From assembly GCA_003142935.1 (NCBI GenBank), contig PLOG01000074.1:1-46551 (forward strand): a stretch of DNA of 46,551 bases, read 5' to 3'. The stretch comes from Acidobacteriaceae bacterium (GTDB taxonomy: Bacteria; Acidobacteriota; Terriglobia; Terriglobales; Acidobacteriaceae). The notes under the pieces are model-generated. The model did not search any database, was not told the DNA's origin, and was given only the letters and a program-made list of their open reading frames with translations. Below are positions 8,484 through 18,304 of the stretch, one piece after another (positions within the stretch are counted from its first letter, which is position 1; the number at the start of each line of letters is the position of its first letter). A program made the translations under genes and the position numbers.

Positions 8484-11165
8484 TTATTGTGTTGTGCTGT
8501 TCGCGGCGGGCGTGATGGCCTGCGGGGCGACGTTCCAGCCTTCGAATTGCACGATGGGAGTGGCGTCATTCTCCGGGAACGACGCGGTCATTGTCCGCGA
8601 CTCCCCGGGCGCCAGCTCGATCCAGTTATCGGACCAGAAGACAGGTGCGACGAGACCGCCGGACTGGGTGCGGAGAGCGGCGCGCAGTTGGAAGGCCAGT
8701 ACCGTGGATTGATTGTCGAGATGGAGCCGAAGCTCCCGGCCCTGCGGTGTGTTCTCAATATCTGCGCTAGCAACAACCTTGGCTGGCGGCAAGCTTGTGA
8801 GCGCTGTCAGATCCTCATGACGCGCAGCCGGCGTGTGCGTGTAGTCGGTCCTTGCCCAATCGAAGGTTGTGAGCGTGGCGGGCACCCAATAGAAGTTGCG
8901 GCTGAGAACGCGGCCGGAGCCGTCGGACAAAGTCAAATCGATAAAGAAGATTCTATCGGTACCTGAATAGAGACTTTCTGGTAAGGAGAAAACACGCTGC
9001 GCACTGTCGAGGCCTGCATTCAGGCTCGTTTCGGCACTATAGAGTTCACTCCATGCCAGGTTATGAACATGGACGCTGGCATGAAGTCCGGCGACGGGCT
9101 CATAGGTGCTGTTGACCACCACGATCGAAGCGTCGTCGTAAGAGTACTGGATGTGCAGCGGTTCACATGCCTTCTTTACTGCGAAATATCCGGCTCCGGC
9201 GTCGAGATAATAGTCGTAGAGGTGCCAGATCATCGAGGGCCACGCGTTGTTAAGCATCCACTGAATCACACCCGTGGACACATACTTGTTCTTGCTGTAG
9301 GCCTCAAACATCGCGCGCTCGGAGTCGTACTCCATGGTTTGCGCCAGGCGCTCATACTCGGCGGCAGAATGGGGTTTGGCGTAGATGGCTTCCATGCCCC
9401 CATCGAAGACCTTGAGGTTGACGAATCCTCCGCCACCATTGTGGAAGCTCCATGTGGCCGATGGCGGCCATGCCTCCGGATCTGGCAAAAAGCGCCGGCG
9501 GCTGGCGAGAAGCGGAATAGCCGGCCCTGGGCTGGTCTCAGTGTTGAACCCGAAGGCGCCGCCGTTGTGCTGGTCCACATACCAATAACTGGGCGCGACA
9601 TAATCATAGGGGCCCGTCATCTTGACGCCGCTGGAACCAGTTACAGTGGTGTGCGCTCCGGTGGCGGATGAAAGCACGGGGTTCGGCCAGTGTGTCTCGG
9701 ACTCGACCTTCAGATAAGCGCTTTCCACGTCGGCGGGGGGAGGATTGTCGCTGCCATTCAGCCAAGCCAACAGGCTTGCGTGGTGGCGCAGGCGCAGCAT
9801 TTGCGCGCGCAACGAGGCTGTAGCGATGGTCAGGTCCTCTGGGGTCCAGTCCTTCCAGCGCTCCCAGTGGTCGCAACAGCACCAGCCAGACATTACCAGG
9901 ATTCCCTGCTCGTCGGCCAAACGAAAGAACTCATCGGTCTCGAGTTTTCCTTCCAGGCGGATAGTGTTGAGATTCATATCCCGCACCATGCGGAACTGGT
10001 CGCGGAGGCGGTTCATATCGGAACGCAACAGCATGTCCTGTGACCAACCCGCGCCACGAATCAGAAGGGGCTTGCCGTTGACGCGGAAAAGACGGCTTCC
10101 GTTGGCCGTCAACTCCGAGGTAATCTCGCGAATTCCGAAGTCCACGCTTTGCTGATCCGTGATCTGCCCTTGAGTGGCAAAGCTTATCGAGAGGCGCTCC
10201 AGATGCGGCTCACCCATCTGGTAGGGCCACCACGGCTTGGGATCGCGCATGCGCAGTTGGGAGAACTGCTCGGGAGAAAAAACGACAGTCCGGTCTTCAT
10301 GCGCCGAAAGCTCAACCGTTTGCTGAAAATGGATCCCCGCTGCGGAGCCGGCGACCAGACCTTTGACGTTGTGATCGCTGCCGTTGCGCAACTCGGCATA
10401 CACCGTCAACTCCGCGGTGCTGAGTGCGCTGTCAGTAAAGTGCGTGACCGCCAACGGCGATCGCACTGTCACCGGGCCGGTCGCAACCAGGTCGACGGGG
10501 CCCCACAGGCCCATGTCTTTATCCGGTGGGCACGGATTCCAATCCACCCAATTGATGCCCAAATCCTTTTCAGTGGGGGCAAAGGTCTCCACCGCCAGTA
10601 CGTTGGTCTTGCCGGGCCTCAGAAATTCGGTCACATCGAAGTCATAAGTGCGATACGCTCCGGCAACGGTTGCCGAACTCTCAATCTTGCGGCCGTTGAG
10701 CCAAATATCGGCGCGATAATTGATGCCGCCGAAGTGCAGCCAGAATCGTGCTTCATTCGCGGATGCGTTAGGAGCCGCAAACTCCTTGCGATACCACCAG
10801 CCACAGTGATAGGGGCTATCCTGCGGCATGGATAGATTGGAAAAATCTTGGCCTATGGGATACTCGGTGCCGGCCAACTGGCGAAGGTTCATACCGAAGT
10901 AGGGATCGGGGACCTGACCCACGGCGGTCTGCGCGGCCAGCACTGTGCTGGGCACAGCGGTCTTCAACCAGCCCTCGATTGGGAATCCCTCCGCTGCAAT
11001 CGAATCGCCCGTGGCCTGAATCTTGCAGGCCGATTGCAACGCCCACCCTTCATGAAGAGACGTTACCGTTCCCGCTTCGAGAGCTGCCGGCAGCGCCAGA
11101 AATGCGAGCACGCAGGTCAAGCAGTTCTTCCAGATCGGCAGCATTGCTTCCACCTTCTTGAACAT
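8484..11165 (-). CDS. secreted GH2 exo-beta-D-glucosaminidase-like glycosidase
   Basis: 893 residues from the ATG at 11165, preferred over 11180 because GAGGGGGGACTCC lies just before it. A Sec signal (LTCVLAFLALPAALEA) opens the protein. The order is jelly-roll (WWYRKEF, DIWLNGRKI, GLWGPVDL), Ig-like domain, TIM barrel, then C-terminal beta domains. In place of the usual GH2 Asn-Glu the acid/base loop reads LNGSDNPPP with Asp473; the nucleophile is Glu543 in FNTETSPGPA. This GSD/E pairing and the spacing match CsxA-type exo-beta-D-glucosaminidases (Asp469/Glu541 as I recall). Expected role: removal of non-reducing glucosamine from chito-oligosaccharides, or mannose from N-glycan cores as in the related endo-beta-mannosidases, outside the cytoplasm. 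An IS4 remnant and repeat lie within 90 bp upstream, so its native promoter may be lost. Confidence 0.88.
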   Translation of the reverse strand: MFKKVEAMLPIWKNCLTCVLAFLALPAALEAGTVTSLHEGWALQSACKIQATGDSIAAEGFPIEGWLKTAVPSTVLAAQTAVGQVPDPYFGMNLRQLAGTEYPIGQDFSNLSMPQDSPYHCGWWYRKEFAAPNASANEARFWLHFGGINYRADIWLNGRKIESSATVAGAYRTYDFDVTEFLRPGKTNVLAVETFAPTEKDLGINWVDWNPCPPDKDMGLWGPVDLVATGPVTVRSPLAVTHFTDSALSTAELTVYAELRNGSDHNVKGLVAGSAAGIHFQQTVELSAHEDRTVVFSPEQFSQLRMRDPKPWWPYQMGEPHLERLSISFATQGQITDQQSVDFGIREITSELTANGSRLFRVNGKPLLIRGAGWSQDMLLRSDMNRLRDQFRMVRDMNLNTIRLEGKLETDEFFRLADEQGILVMSGWCCCDHWERWKDWTPEDLTIATASLRAQMLRLRHHASLLAWLNGSDNPPPADVESAYLKVESETHWPNPVLSSATGAHTTVTGSSGVKMTGPYDYVAPSYWYVDQHNGGAFGFNTETSPGPAIPLLASRRRFLPDPEAWPPSATWSFHNGGGGFVNLKVFDGGMEAIYAKPHSAAEYERLAQTMEYDSERAMFEAYSKNKYVSTGVIQWMLNNAWPSMIWHLYDYYLDAGAGYFAVKKACEPLHIQYSYDDASIVVVNSTYEPVAGLHASVHVHNLAWSELYSAETSLNAGLDSAQRVFSLPESLYSGTDRIFFIDLTLSDGSGRVLSRNFYWVPATLTTFDWARTDYTHTPAARHEDLTALTSLPPAKVVASADIENTPQGRELRLHLDNQSTVLAFQLRAALRTQSGGLVAPVFWSDNWIELAPGESRTMTASFPENDATPIVQFEGWNVAPQAITPAANSTTQ

Positions 11166-11251
11166 GGAGTCCCCCCTCATTCAAATCCGGTAAGTGTACA
11201 GTAATAACCTTAAACCAGATTCATGTGGCCTCCAGATCTATATGACGGCCC

Positions 11252-11418
11252 GCTCTTGTCCAAGACCGCATTTTCTGTGAATTGAACGGTTGACTGTCAC
11301 CGGAGGAGCTTTTAGATTCCCGGCATCCTGCTGTCCAAGTTGTAATTGTGTAAGTGCTGCGCTGCGGCTTCAAGTGGATGCTTGCATTTCTTCTGCTGTC
11401 CAACTCTCGGCTACCACA
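11252..11418. repeat. dispersed repeat, copy A
   Basis: This segment is almost identical to 37056-37277. It starts CTCTTGTCCAAGACCGCATT and ends CAACTCTCGGCTACCACA. Compared with copy B it lacks about 53 bp after GAACGGTTGA. It includes internal direct repeats of CTGCTGTCCAA about 80 bp apart. No convincing protein is encoded. Copy A abuts an IS4 transposase remnant, so it may contain an element end. From 11166 to 11251 I see nothing else. Confidence 0.85.
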
Positions 11419-11479
11419 TCAGCGGCATGGGTAACTGCTCGGCCAGTTGCCTTGCGGCTGGCGGTCCTGTTTTTCCGCG

Positions 11480-11975
11480 TTCCAGTATTCGATCCGCCGG
11501 AACAGGACCGGCGCCTCGCCATCCTTGTCCAGGGCGGGCAGAGAGACGATCTGGTCACGGAGTACGTTGCCCTCTTCCGGAACCGCGCACACCTCGACCG
11601 TCGTGTAAACCGTGTTGGTCTTCATGCGCGTGACGAAGAAGACCCCGTCCCGCGTCAGCTCCGCGAACCACGCGTAATCGTTGTAGCCGCGATCGATGGC
11701 CAGAATCGTACCTGCTTCCAGACACAAGTCCCGCGCCACTTTCAGTTCGCGATATTTGCCATCGGTCACTACCGCGAACGAGGGCAGTTAGCCGTCGTGA
11801 TCCAACAGAAGATGCAGCTTGATCGCGCCCTTTCGCTGGCGATACTTGGCCCAGCGAAGATGGTGGCCGATAACTCGACGATACTGCCATCCAGGCTCAT
11901 CACTGCCACCAACTCATCTGAAGAAATGCCCTCGATCAGAGCCCGCGCAGCAACCAATTGCAGGTTTCTCAGCAT
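11480..11975 (-). pseudogene. IS4-family transposase remnant
   Basis: The - strand reads LVAVMSLDGSIVELSATIFA, then after a frameshift a second frame with an in-frame TAA after LHLLLDHDG, then VTDGKYRELKVARD, TILAIDRGYNDYAWFAELT and GVFFVTRMKTNTVYTTVE. DRGYxDYxWF and the YFVTR-K block are the DDE core of IS4-type transposases. Both the N-terminal HTH part and the C-terminal part with the catalytic Glu are missing. It is not functional. Its edge coincides with the stop codon of the adjacent beta-mannosidase gene. Confidence 0.82.
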
Positions 11976-14582
11976 CTATTTTGCGGAGGGCACCGCAGGA
12001 AATGCGTCCACTAGAGAAACGACTTTCATCTGCCGTCTGAGATCTTCCAGGCTCGACTGGCTGGTAACGTGAATCGTTACCGGTTCATTCGACAAAAGGT
12101 CAAAATAGTTATCTGAAAACCGGACATCCGCATCGCCAAAGGACACATAGACATCCCGCGCAAACGCCGGTGAACTGAGCTTTACATCGAATCCATCGCC
12201 GGCCTGCGCGATTTCAGCATTCACCGAAACCTGTGGCAGGTGAAGCTGCTTGTCCGGCAAAAAGAAGACGACGTTTGACGACACCTTTTGATTATCCACG
12301 GTAAGATCGACGGCGCCAAAAGCTGTCGTCAGGTCGTCCGGGCCGTTGCTCCCAAGCTCCGTGAACGGTACGCGCAGATATACCTTAGACGCAAGAGGGC
12401 TAATGATCACAGGTTGCATAATCTCTCGAATAACGTGGCCCGAAAAGGTCATAATCCGCAGATGAAGCTGCCCCTGCTCCGGTTGTGTCTTGTCTGAGAC
12501 GACATACACCGCGAGCGATTTGTCTTCGATGTGCGGCGACACGAGTACCGGCGCATAGAATCTCCGCGCGTAGTATTGCAGGGCCTTCCAACGTCCGTAG
12601 TAATCGATGCTCGACCATGAAGCTACCGGCCAGCAGTCATTGAGCTGCCAGAAGATAGACCCCATCGTGCGAGGCCGCTCACGCCGGAAGTCTTCGGTGC
12701 CCGTCTTCACCGCTTCTGCCTGCAGAACCTGACTTGCATAAAGAAATGAGGCAAAGTCCTTAGGCTCGCCGAAATACCGCAGCATATAGTCGTGGATGAT
12801 GCCGTTGCCGTCACTGTTCTTCTGATGCGCCAGCATGACCGGCGTTAAAATGCTGGTTCGGTCCTGCGGCTCGGTAAACGATTTGATGGTTTTCATCTCA
12901 GGAAAAGACTGGAAACCGTATTCGGAGACAAATCGCCAGTGGTGTTTCTCAAAGTCGTTGAAATTGGCATTTCCATGCCATACGCTCCAATCATGGGCGT
13001 CTCCTGACTGAAAGCTGTCGTTCAGATCTTCATAATCTGCGCTCGGAGAACTTGGCCAATACGGAGTCTCAGGATCGAGCCTAGCGGCGGACCGAGCCAG
13101 AATCCCGCTGAACTCGGTCAGGTAATCCTGCCACACGCGAAGGCGCACTTCCGGAGGTAGGTTGTCGCGTCCATCCAAGTTGCGAACCATCTCCATCTCC
13201 ATCTCGTTGTTTCCTGACCACAGCACAATGCTGGGATGATTGCGAAGCCGTTCGATCTGATACTCAGTCTCGCGCTCGACCTGTTGTTTGAAGCCGTAAA
13301 TACCCGGCTGCTGATTGCTGAACATGAACTCCTGCCAGACCATCAATCCCAGTTCGTCGCACAGATCATAGAATTGTTGCGACTCGTAATAACCGCCGCC
13401 CCAAAGTCGGATCATATTCATATTGGCATCTTTTGCCGACTGCAAAATCCGTTGCTGCACCGTGGCTACGCGACTGGGAAAACTATCGAAAGGAATGACA
13501 TCGGCTCCTTTCGCAAAGACGGGGATGCCATTCACGACAAACTCGAATGAGCGTCCCCACTGGTCCTGGTCCCGCCTCAGTACGACCGAGCGCAGACCGG
13601 CCTTGGCGTCCGCTTCGCCCGCAGGCTTTCCATCAATAACAACCTGTGCGTGAAACTGATAGATCGGTTGAGAGCCGTATCCAGCCGGATACCAGAGGCT
13701 TGGATGATCGACTTGAATCGGCAGATCAAAGTGATTGATCCCGGTATTCAGCGTCACGTTCTGCTCCACCTTCGCGGTGGCACTCCCTAAACCGTAGGTA
13801 AGAGTAAGATGCGCAGAAGCGCCGTGCGAAGCGATCACTTCTGTCTGAACATCCAGATGCGCTGAGGCAGCAGAGATATCCCTCTGCTCGACAAACAAAT
13901 TTGAAATCCGCGCCTCATTCCACATTTCAAGATACACCGGGCGCCAGATTCCACTGGTCACAAAGCGGGGTCCCCAATCCCAGCCGTATTCATAGTCCGC
14001 TTTCCTAATGTAGTTTTTGGGAGCCGTGTGGGTGCGAGGCTGCCAAGGATCTTGCGCGGCGACCTCTTCCGCCGCTTTGATCGGCGAAGGGAAAATGATC
14101 AGAAGTTCATTGACTCCGGGCTTCAGCTTGCCTTTCACGTCGGTTCGCCACTCCCGGAACATATTGTCCGGCGACGCAATCTTCTGTCCATTCAGATAGA
14201 CGTCGCACACTGCATCGAGGCCTTCAAAAGCCAGATCGAGATGCTCGTGTGCGAGCATTTGCGAATTTGCCTGTACCGTTGTCCGGTATTCCCAGCTTGC
14301 ATTCTCGATCCATTGCAGTTCCGCTTCATTCATGCGGTAAAACGGATCGCCAATCAGCTTGTTGCGCAGCAGATCGAGGTGAACGTCCCCCGGTACGGTA
14401 GCGGTTCGCCACTCTGCCACAGGAGCGACTTTGCCGCTGTCATTGGCCGCATACTGGCGAAACTGCCAGCCGCTGTCGATAGACAGCTTTTCAAGTGTCT
14501 GCGCGAAGCCTGTGACAGTGAAGACGCTTACAAAGAAAATCAACCCGGCTAACCAGGCACAAGTGCGGATAAAGCGAATCAT
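11976..14582 (-). CDS. secreted GH2 beta-mannosidase
   Basis: 868 residues with a clear Sec signal (LAGLIFFVSVFTVTGFAQ). The N-terminal jelly roll shows SWEYRTTV, DVYLNGQKI and the beta-mannosidase motif YGWDWGPRFVTSGIWRPVYL, which binds mannose. The catalytic acid/base is Glu460 in LWSGNNEMEME and the nucleophile Glu554 in FVSEYGFQSFPEM. Length and motif set are those of GH2 beta-mannosidases, which cut non-reducing beta-mannosyl residues from mannan or N-glycan oligosaccharides. No ribosome site stands out. Upstream on the same strand are two gene remnants and a regulon promoter (15052-15081) that may now drive it. The C-terminus (VVSLVDAFPAVPSAK) looks complete although IS4 debris begins at the next base. 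Confidence 0.93.
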   Translation of the reverse strand: MIRFIRTCAWLAGLIFFVSVFTVTGFAQTLEKLSIDSGWQFRQYAANDSGKVAPVAEWRTATVPGDVHLDLLRNKLIGDPFYRMNEAELQWIENASWEYRTTVQANSQMLAHEHLDLAFEGLDAVCDVYLNGQKIASPDNMFREWRTDVKGKLKPGVNELLIIFPSPIKAAEEVAAQDPWQPRTHTAPKNYIRKADYEYGWDWGPRFVTSGIWRPVYLEMWNEARISNLFVEQRDISAASAHLDVQTEVIASHGASAHLTLTYGLGSATAKVEQNVTLNTGINHFDLPIQVDHPSLWYPAGYGSQPIYQFHAQVVIDGKPAGEADAKAGLRSVVLRRDQDQWGRSFEFVVNGIPVFAKGADVIPFDSFPSRVATVQQRILQSAKDANMNMIRLWGGGYYESQQFYDLCDELGLMVWQEFMFSNQQPGIYGFKQQVERETEYQIERLRNHPSIVLWSGNNEMEMEMVRNLDGRDNLPPEVRLRVWQDYLTEFSGILARSAARLDPETPYWPSSPSADYEDLNDSFQSGDAHDWSVWHGNANFNDFEKHHWRFVSEYGFQSFPEMKTIKSFTEPQDRTSILTPVMLAHQKNSDGNGIIHDYMLRYFGEPKDFASFLYASQVLQAEAVKTGTEDFRRERPRTMGSIFWQLNDCWPVASWSSIDYYGRWKALQYYARRFYAPVLVSPHIEDKSLAVYVVSDKTQPEQGQLHLRIMTFSGHVIREIMQPVIISPLASKVYLRVPFTELGSNGPDDLTTAFGAVDLTVDNQKVSSNVVFFLPDKQLHLPQVSVNAEIAQAGDGFDVKLSSPAFARDVYVSFGDADVRFSDNYFDLLSNEPVTIHVTSQSSLEDLRRQMKVVSLVDAFPAVPSAK

Positions 14583-14649
14583 GCAAACTCCAGAATATTG
14601 ACCTTCGTCAAAAGTCGCCCATTCAGGGCTGTAAAGGTTCCAGAACTGC

Positions 14650-14675
14650 GCCGGCAGCGATGTTTTGCTGCCGGC
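14650..14675 (-). terminator. strong GC hairpin after the TonB-receptor remnant
   Basis: GCCGGCAGC (14650-14658) pairs perfectly with GCTGCCGGC (14667-14675) around an 8-nt loop, 15 bp beyond the stop of the TonB-receptor remnant on the - strand. The T tract is missing, so it is at best a weak or factor-assisted terminator. It lies between the remnant and the beta-mannosidase gene. Confidence 0.45.
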
Positions 14676-14690
14676 GGTTTGGAATTGGCG

Positions 14691-14815
14691 TCACCACGTG
14701 AAGCGCGCGCCCAACTGGCCAGTGCGATATCCCGAGACGCCGGTAACGTGTCCAAAATAGGCGCTACCAAAGGTGGTATTCGGGCTATTCCAATAATGCC
14801 GATTGAACAGCTTGT
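14691..14815 (-). pseudogene. C-terminal remnant of a TonB-dependent receptor
   Basis: The - strand reads NSPNTTFGSAYFGHVTGVSG then YRTGQLGARFTW and stop (14691-14693). This is how Oar-like acidobacterial receptors end (NPxTxFG-x-FG-T-xSG-xR-x-QLG-RF-F/W), including the terminal aromatic outer-membrane signal. The frame has no matching upstream part; the receptor body is gone. Homology upstream of the Asn-Ser-Pro-Asn is uncertain. Confidence 0.6.
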
Positions 14816-14830
14816 TCTTTTGACTACATC

Positions 14831-14990
14831 TCATTGAATCTTCCACGGCCGGATGCGATTGATCTGTGTGACCCCATCTGAGCCTCCTCCACCGTCCATG
14901 GGCCGGCTCATTTTGACCGAATGCCTGCCCGCAGATACCCGATACCGGTGACGCATCACTGTTGCGCTCCAGAGGATTTGAGACATGTCA
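14831..14990 (-). pseudogene. C-terminal remnant of an unidentified protein
   Basis: An open - strand frame reads MSQILWSATVMRHRYRVSAG followed by RHSVKMSRPM, a GGGG loop and DGVTQINRIRPWKIQ with a stop at 14831-14833. The sequence Y-RVSAGRHSVKM...INRIRPWK looks like a final beta-sandwich, perhaps of a carbohydrate-binding or glycosidase accessory domain. I cannot name the family. It runs up to the regulon promoter at 15026-15081, so promoter and first exons of the original gene appear to have been joined to its 3' end by deletion. Confidence 0.4.
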
Positions 14991-15081
14991 CTTTCCAGCC
15001 CCGATACAGCCAGGGGAGGGAAAAATGAGACGCCTCAATATCGATGCCAGAACCGTACACTATCTAGAAATCTGTTGTCAA
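14979..15081 (-). promoter_or_regulatory. regulon A promoter P4 with operators
   Basis: On the - strand TTGACA (15081-15076), an 18-nt spacer and TACGGT (15057-15052) are followed after 14 nt by TGAGGCGTCTCA (15037-15026), an 11/12 match to the regulon A palindrome. A second 10/12 site, TGAGACATGTCA, lies at 14979-14990. The -35 start to operator start distance is 44 nt, identical to P3. The downstream genes are the two remnants and then the beta-mannosidase. Confidence 0.7.
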
Positions 15082-15183
15082 GAATTAATTTTCCGGGATC
15101 TATTTGATTGGGAGAACCCCCGGCTTTGCCGGAGGACACTCACTTCATCTCCAGAGATTAAACCAGCCCACAACTTTGCCCAC

Positions 15184-15202
15184 GCTCCCGCGTAGCGGGA
15201 GC
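15184..15202. terminator. perfect hairpin after the PD40 gene
   Basis: GCTCCCGC and GCGGGAGC form a perfect 8-bp stem with a 3-nt loop about 75 bp past the stop of the - strand PD40 gene. A smaller CCGGC/GCCGG hairpin sits at 15120-15132. There is no T tract. It could end the PD40 transcript, or be the end structure of a small transposable element. Confidence 0.45.
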
Positions 15203-15276
15203 TAACTCATTGCATATGGTTCCGACGAGCCGCCCCTTCCTTCTGCCAAGCCTCACCCGCACAAGCCCGTTAACCA

Positions 15277-16803
<1,527 letters not shown>

Positions 16804-17105
16804 AATCAACCTCTCGACATGTGGTGAAGATCACTGTAAACGTTCGGCGCGGATCAGCTCGATTTCGCTGGTAGGGGTATACGCCCAAACCGCCGATTTT
16901 TCCGTCACGCGAAGCTTTCCGGTTTACGATGCTTGGGGTGGATTAATCTGCGCCCGCGCTGCTCTGATTTGGCTGCGATTACTCTCGAAACTTTCCGCTT
17001 TTAGGGCCAATTATGGAAAGTTTGCCCTGGAAACGATTGTGGAACTTGCCTCCCGGATTTTTCGGTGGTTTGGGCGTAGGTCCCTATTTTTTGCGGAAAA
17101 CTGAT

Positions 17106-17135
17106 TTGACAACGAATATCTGAAAAGAGTATATA
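17106..17135 (+). promoter_or_regulatory. regulon A promoter P1 (allose-type operon)
   Basis: TTGACA (17106-17111), an 18-nt spacer and TATATA (17130-17135). The first 16 bases, TTGACAACGAATATCT, are identical to promoter P3 at 33095, 16 kb away. The 16804-17105 stretch before it holds no gene; it contains an AAACTTTCC/GGAAAGTTT inverted repeat near 16990-17024. Confidence 0.8.
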
Positions 17136-17150
17136 TCACATTGTCGTAGA

Positions 17151-17187
17151 TGAGACGTCTCACTTATTTGTTGATTGAGGCACCTCA
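17151..17187. promoter_or_regulatory. paired regulon A operators O1
   Basis: TGAGACGTCTCA at 17151-17162 is a perfect 12-bp palindrome just after the predicted start of transcription. A weaker site TGAGGCACCTCA (9/12, itself palindromic at the edges) lies at 17176-17187. Centre-to-centre distance is 25 bp, the same as for the two perfect sites at 33139-33175. Such paired palindromes over a start site are typical of LacI-family repression. Confidence 0.75.
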
Positions 17188-17560
17188 TACCGTTCACGAT
17201 CTGTCTTAGTCCAGGCAAGGAGGAACTCGCGCAAATAAGTTATTCCCATTGCACGGCAAAGAGATTTATTCCCGCCGACCCGAGGCACATGTCTGGACCC
17301 AGTTCGGAAAGTGCTGTTACAGGTGCTCGGTGCGGGGTTGAACCGTTCTCTCCGGGAATTGAAGTCGGCTCCTTGGTGTCTTCACCTCTTGTTTCCGATG
17401 GTGCTTTATTTCCGTAATTTGACGCGTTCCCGTGAAGATTCGTTCCTCGAAATCGTCTGCAAGCATTCTCGAGCAATACCGAGTTTGATCGGATCAACGA
17501 TGGAAGCAGACAGCATCACCATGAACCGCTGCGACTGCCCCGAAGGATTAGAGGAACTGT
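17188..17560 (+). other. long leader of the allose-type operon, no gene identified
   Basis: About 370 bases lie between the operators and the first start codon. No frame shows recognisable protein on either strand. An AGGAGG at 17219-17224 is not followed by a start codon at a useful distance. The stretch may be a leader RNA, or scar sequence left by a deletion that removed a first gene of the operon. Confidence 0.4.
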
Positions 17561-18304
17561 ATGGAGACAAGAAATATGGCGACAGTCGAGAAGACAGACA
17601 GAATCGCCGCTATGAACCGAACAGTCAAAATCGAAGCATCGCTGGCGTGCGCCAACTTCAAGAATCTCGAGGCTGATATTGAGCAGCTAAGCGCCGGGGG
17701 GATAGATTTTCTGCATGTTGACATCATGGACGGGAAGTTTGTTCCTAACTTTGCCTTGAACTTTGGCATCATGCAGACGGCACGAGAGCTCTGCAGCATT
17801 CCTCAGGAATGCCACCTGATGGTGGTGGAGCCTGAGCGGTATATCGACAAGACGATTGCTTCGGGAGCGGAATACGTCGCGATCCATTTCGAAGCGACCT
17901 ATGACGTTCAAAAAGCCTTGCAGCAGATTCGCGGCAACGGAGCAAAGTCTGGAATTGTCCTGAATCCAGCTACACCCCTGACAAACTTGGAATACATCAT
18001 GGACGACATTGACATGGTCACAATCATGACTGTAAATCCGGGCTCTGCAGGGCAAAGACTCATTCCGGCAATGCTGCGCAAAATAAAAGACGTCAGCGCA
18101 CTGCTCAGCTCCACCGGACATGACAATGTCGAAGTCCAGGTCGATGGGAATGTGAGTTTTCAACATATACCGGCTATGGTTGCGGCTGGCGCAACCATGC
18201 TTGTCGGGGGAACATCCAGCGTCTTCCACAAAGACTATTCCATCGGCGATGCTATTGCTGCTGTAAGAGAGATCGTGAAAGGGGTAGAGGCCGCCCAGTG
18301 GTAA
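17561..18304 (+). CDS. ribulose/allulose-phosphate 3-epimerase family (AlsE/Rpe-like)
   Basis: 247 residues. ATG 17561 follows AGAGGAAC; Met codons at 17576 and 17612 are alternatives, and homology proper begins at KIEASLACANFKNLEADI. Typical motifs are HVDIMDGKFVPNFALN (metal His and catalytic Asp), CHLMVVEPERYID, HFEA, MTVNPGSAGQRLIP and VDGNVSFQHIP with the second catalytic Asp, then GAT-MLVGGTSSVF at the phosphate site. Enzymes of this family move the C3 hydroxyl of ketose phosphates. Together with the RpiB- and ROK-type genes below it matches AlsE, which converts D-allulose 6-phosphate to fructose 6-phosphate. Plain Rpe remains possible. It overlaps the next gene by 7 bp. Confidence 0.87.
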   Translation: METRNMATVEKTDRIAAMNRTVKIEASLACANFKNLEADIEQLSAGGIDFLHVDIMDGKFVPNFALNFGIMQTARELCSIPQECHLMVVEPERYIDKTIASGAEYVAIHFEATYDVQKALQQIRGNGAKSGIVLNPATPLTNLEYIMDDIDMVTIMTVNPGSAGQRLIPAMLRKIKDVSALLSSTGHDNVEVQVDGNVSFQHIPAMVAAGATMLVGGTSSVFHKDYSIGDAIAAVREIVKGVEAAQW

